DNA of 64,000 nt. Origin: Desulfovibrionaceae bacterium (GTDB lineage: Bacteria > Desulfobacterota > Desulfovibrionia > Desulfovibrionales > Desulfovibrionaceae). Every line of letters starts with the position of its first letter. Positions within the stretch are counted from its first letter, which is position 1. The stretch lies in assembly GCA_910575755.1 (NCBI GenBank), contig CAJTFO010000005.1, positions 115,150 through 179,149 of the forward strand, given 5' to 3'. Position numbers and translations under genes: made by a program. This document shows, one piece after another, positions 62,118-64,000 of this stretch. Below the pieces are notes generated by a model. That model ran no database searches, had not been told where the DNA came from, and saw nothing but the letters and a program-made list of their open reading frames with translations.

Positions 62118-62978
62118 ATGCACAGACTCTTTGTGTCCATATTGTTTCTGGGATTGCTGCTGTCCGGCTGCGGCGCGGCTGAGACAGGCGGCAACGCCGG
62201 TTCCGCTGATCGGGGCGCACGCTCTGCCGATGCGGCAACGAATGCTTCAATGCCGGGCGGCGGAGTCAATGTCTTTAATCCCTATCTGCATGACCAACTG
62301 CCCAATACCAGGCTGATGTCCGCCGAAGCCGCGCAAATGCTCGGCAAACTGGGCGCACGACATCAGAGCATTGAGGGCGAGGCCGCCTACCGGCGGCACT
62401 GGCGTCAGGAACTTTATCCCGTGGTATTCGGTGATCCCAAGGCCCCCCATGAAATTCTGGTATTGCTTGATTTTGCCGCTCCGCAGAGCGAAAAGGTCTG
62501 GCAGGCTGTGGCTGAGGCCAGTCGCTCCCTTTCGCCGCAGCAGTGCAAAATTGTGGTCTTTGGCAACAGCCGGGAGAATTACGGCACGGATCTGCTGGGC
62601 CTCGCCATCTGGATTTCCTATTCCCGGCCTGGACAGGCCATGCCTTATCTGAGCTACGCCCTGGAACGCTGGAACGCCGTCAAGGCCGAGCAGAAACGTT
62701 CCGGCAGCGTAAAACCCTTTACCAATGAATATGACGCCACGGCCAAGGCCACGGATTTTCCCATCCATTACGGCTACCTCAGCAGACTGCGCCCGCCCGT
62801 GCCGGCCAGGGACGAGCTGACTGTGGCCAAATACTGTTATAATGCCGGTAATGTAAATATGTATCAGACGGTTCAGCTCTGCCGGTATTACGGCGTCAAA
62901 AGTCTGCCCGCGGTTGTGGCCGATGGCAAGGTGCTGGGACAGGTCAGCGCCAGGGCCATTGTGGATGCTGTGAAATAG
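62118..62978 (+). CDS. Lipoprotein with DsbA/thioredoxin-like fold lacking CXXC
   Basis: A 286-residue protein with a lipoprotein signal (MHRLFVSILFLGLLLSGCG). From ~100 the text follows DsbA-like proteins: VVFGDPKAPHEILVLLDFAA, with PQS where CPxC would stand, and a C-terminal cis-Pro-type segment GVKSLPAVVADGKVLGQVS. Cysteines elsewhere (~188-260) are not arranged as CXXC. Redox activity is therefore doubtful; a chaperone or scaffold role is possible. GAGGTG precedes the ATG. Confidence 0.7.
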   Translation: MHRLFVSILFLGLLLSGCGAAETGGNAGSADRGARSADAATNASMPGGGVNVFNPYLHDQLPNTRLMSAEAAQMLGKLGARHQSIEGEAAYRRHWRQELYPVVFGDPKAPHEILVLLDFAAPQSEKVWQAVAEASRSLSPQQCKIVVFGNSRENYGTDLLGLAIWISYSRPGQAMPYLSYALERWNAVKAEQKRSGSVKPFTNEYDATAKATDFPIHYGYLSRLRPPVPARDELTVAKYCYNAGNVNMYQTVQLCRYYGVKSLPAVVADGKVLGQVSARAIVDAVK

Positions 62979-62984
62979 CGTCTT

Positions 62985-63115
62985 TGAAGATGTCCGCGCA
63001 AGTGGACAAACGCGCCGAATGAGCGGAAACACCATGCTCTTTCCGCGAAATGACGGCGGCGCAGAGATTGAAAATTTGAGAGTTTTCACGCATAGATTGA
63101 TAATATTTGCATAAC
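62985..63115. mobile_element. MITE-like element, subtype B, degenerate
   Basis: Read on the minus strand it shows GCGCCGCCGTCATTTCGCGG, the hairpin core, CCGCTCATTCGGCGCG and TTGTCCACTTGCGCGG. Both ends are eroded. Confidence 0.55.
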
Positions 63116-63209
63116 TATTTGAAATATATGTCTAAACCAGCTCAAGTGCCATTGAGATGATCCTATTGACATTTATACATATATTTCATCTAGTTAAGGA
63201 GTTCTTTCT

Positions 63210-63630
63210 GCAATACTGTCTCAAATGTGCTTCAGAACGGATTGTGAAAAATGGGAGACATTTGAATCGCCAGAGATTCCGCTGCAAGGACTGCGGTTTT
63301 CAATTTACCCGTGACACCCCCAGAGGACGACCGGCAACGGAAAAGGCAATGGCCATCCTGCCTTATACTTTGGGCCTTTCGTTTAATGCCATAGCACGCA
63401 TTTATGGAGTTGCAACATCCACAGTCATGCGTTGGGTTCGGAATTTCGCCGAAAAAACGTATGAAAAGCCTTCTCCCCGGGAGGCTGTCATTATAGAACC
63501 TGATGAGATGTGGCACTGTTTGCATTCAAAAAAAACAAACTATGGATCTGGAAAGCTTATTATCGCGATACCGGTCAGCTCATTGACTGGGAATGTGGCA
63601 ATCGTGACCAGAACACTCTCGCAAGAGTGA
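63210..63630 (+). pseudogene. IS1-family InsA-like frame, start codon lost
   Basis: Encodes YCLKCASERIVKNGRHLNRQ and onward as in the copy at 16.4 kb, with a few substitutions. The original ATG is CTG; an ATG at 63157 lies in frame upstream but outside the element. A8C slippage tract retained at 63528-63536. Confidence 0.7.
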
Positions 63631-63809
63631 TGGCAAGGCTTCGCCGTTGGTCTGTCTGGTTCTTCTGTACCGACAACTGGAAAGTATATACACGGGAAAT
63701 ACCCGAGGATGCTCTCATTCAAGGGAAACGGGAAACCGTACGAATTGAGCGAAATAATGCGCGCCAGCGACACTGGTTTGCCCGTTTCAAACGTAAATCC
63801 CAGGTCGTT
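63510..63809 (+). pseudogene. IS1-family InsB-like frame, C-terminus cut off
   Basis: Matches the InsB-like part to FARFKRKSQVV, then is broken by the IS256-type end; ~30 C-terminal residues are lost. Confidence 0.75.
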
Positions 63810-64000
63810 TGGTAACGTCCAGAATTTTTCGCACATAGAGTGGCTCAATCGGTTAGATGCTTCCCTCAGTCGAGTTCACCGAAAGTTTTCATGTTGATAT
63901 ACCGTTCCAGTCCCCATTTCTTCCCTGAGAGGTATCTCAGTCGAGCCGCGACCAGCATCAGGGCCGACTGGCCGTCAGGGAAGTTCCCCACCACTCTTGT
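63810..64000 (-). mobile_element. IS256-family element, end entering from the right
   Basis: Starts GGTAACGTCCAGAATTTTTC, which looks like a terminal inverted repeat, and carries the end of a transposase gene. It lies within the right part of the IS1-family copy, so it landed later. Confidence 0.7.
63866..64000 (-). CDS. IS256-family (mutator-type) transposase, C-terminal part (partial)
   Basis: The minus-strand frame running off the right edge reads TRVVGNFPDGQSALMLVAAR, LRYLSGKKWG and ends NMKTFGELD at TGA 63868-63866. The VVGxFPDGxSALMLVxARLR string is the standard C-terminal end of this family. 44 residues visible. Confidence 0.85.
   Translation of the reverse strand, partial: TRVVGNFPDGQSALMLVAARLRYLSGKKWGLERYINMKTFGELD

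Larger units (their letters stand above)
63193..63809 (+). mobile_element. IS1-family copy truncated at both ends
   Basis: Nearly identical to 16381-17005 of the intact copy. The left terminal repeat is missing (similarity starts at AGTTAAGGAG, 63193). The right side breaks off at 63809 where an IS256-type end begins. The start ATG of the InsA-like frame has become CTG (63208-63210, approximate). Confidence 0.85.

Overview
The window is GC-rich, densely coded bacterial DNA that reads as a chromosome segment of a sulfate-reducing deltaproteobacterium of the Desulfovibrionaceae (Desulfovibrio sensu lato). This rests on protein character and gene order, not on any search: a CbiK-type cobaltochelatase, a tRNA-Sec, a Desulfovibrio-type porin, the rpoH-TPR and cysS-M48-hslV-ispE-tRNA-Gln-prs-rplY-pth-carD-rho series, and an ftsH-folP-cdaA-cdaR-glmM-galU series. 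Both series recall D. vulgaris from memory.

Layout. 0.2-15.2 kb (+): an RpoH-type sigma factor, a TPR lipoprotein, a second lipoprotein, rpiB, cysS, an M48 metalloprotease, hslV, ispE, tRNA-Gln, prs, rplY, a hydrolase, pth, carD and rho. 15.2-19.4 kb: a membrane protein, an IS1-family element and an EF-G-like GTPase. 19.4-28.3 kb (-): dnaA with an AT-rich upstream tract, two paralogous outer-membrane barrels, a FadL-type protein, priA and galU. 28.5-36.9 kb (-): a glycosyltransferase-like gene, glmM, cdaR, cdaA, a membrane diguanylate cyclase, folP and ftsH. This block joins c-di-AMP synthesis, c-di-GMP synthesis and cell-envelope precursor genes. 37.2 kb: tRNA-Sec. 37.4-46.3 kb: a Lap-like type I secretion module, with TolC/LapE-, LapB- and LapC-type genes on the minus strand and a divergent LapG-type protease plus a membrane receptor on the plus strand. 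46.4-53.5 kb: an EamA transporter, a porin, relA/spoT, a Tim44-domain protein and a thioesterase. 53.6-60.5 kb: mgtE, then nadC-nadA-nadB and a large membrane-anchored protein. 60.5-64 kb: an IS graveyard around cbiK and a thioredoxin-fold lipoprotein.

The most interesting signal is at 42.9 kb. A 39-bp AG dinucleotide tract encodes the Ser-Leu core of the signal peptide of the TolC-like exporter subunit. As given, the upstream ATG codons are out of frame with the rest of the gene. Gaining one repeat unit or losing two would restore the frame, so surface-adhesin export is probably phase-variable. The same module has a LapG-like protease and a receptor whose HD-GYP domain has lost its metal ligands, in place of the usual LapD.

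The second strong signal is a family of about 149-bp palindromic MITE-like elements in intergenic gaps. Their terminal repeats begin TAGAGC. In five places the terminal TAG is also the stop codon of the neighbouring gene (rplY, dnaA, an outer-membrane barrel, the LapC-type gene and the porin).
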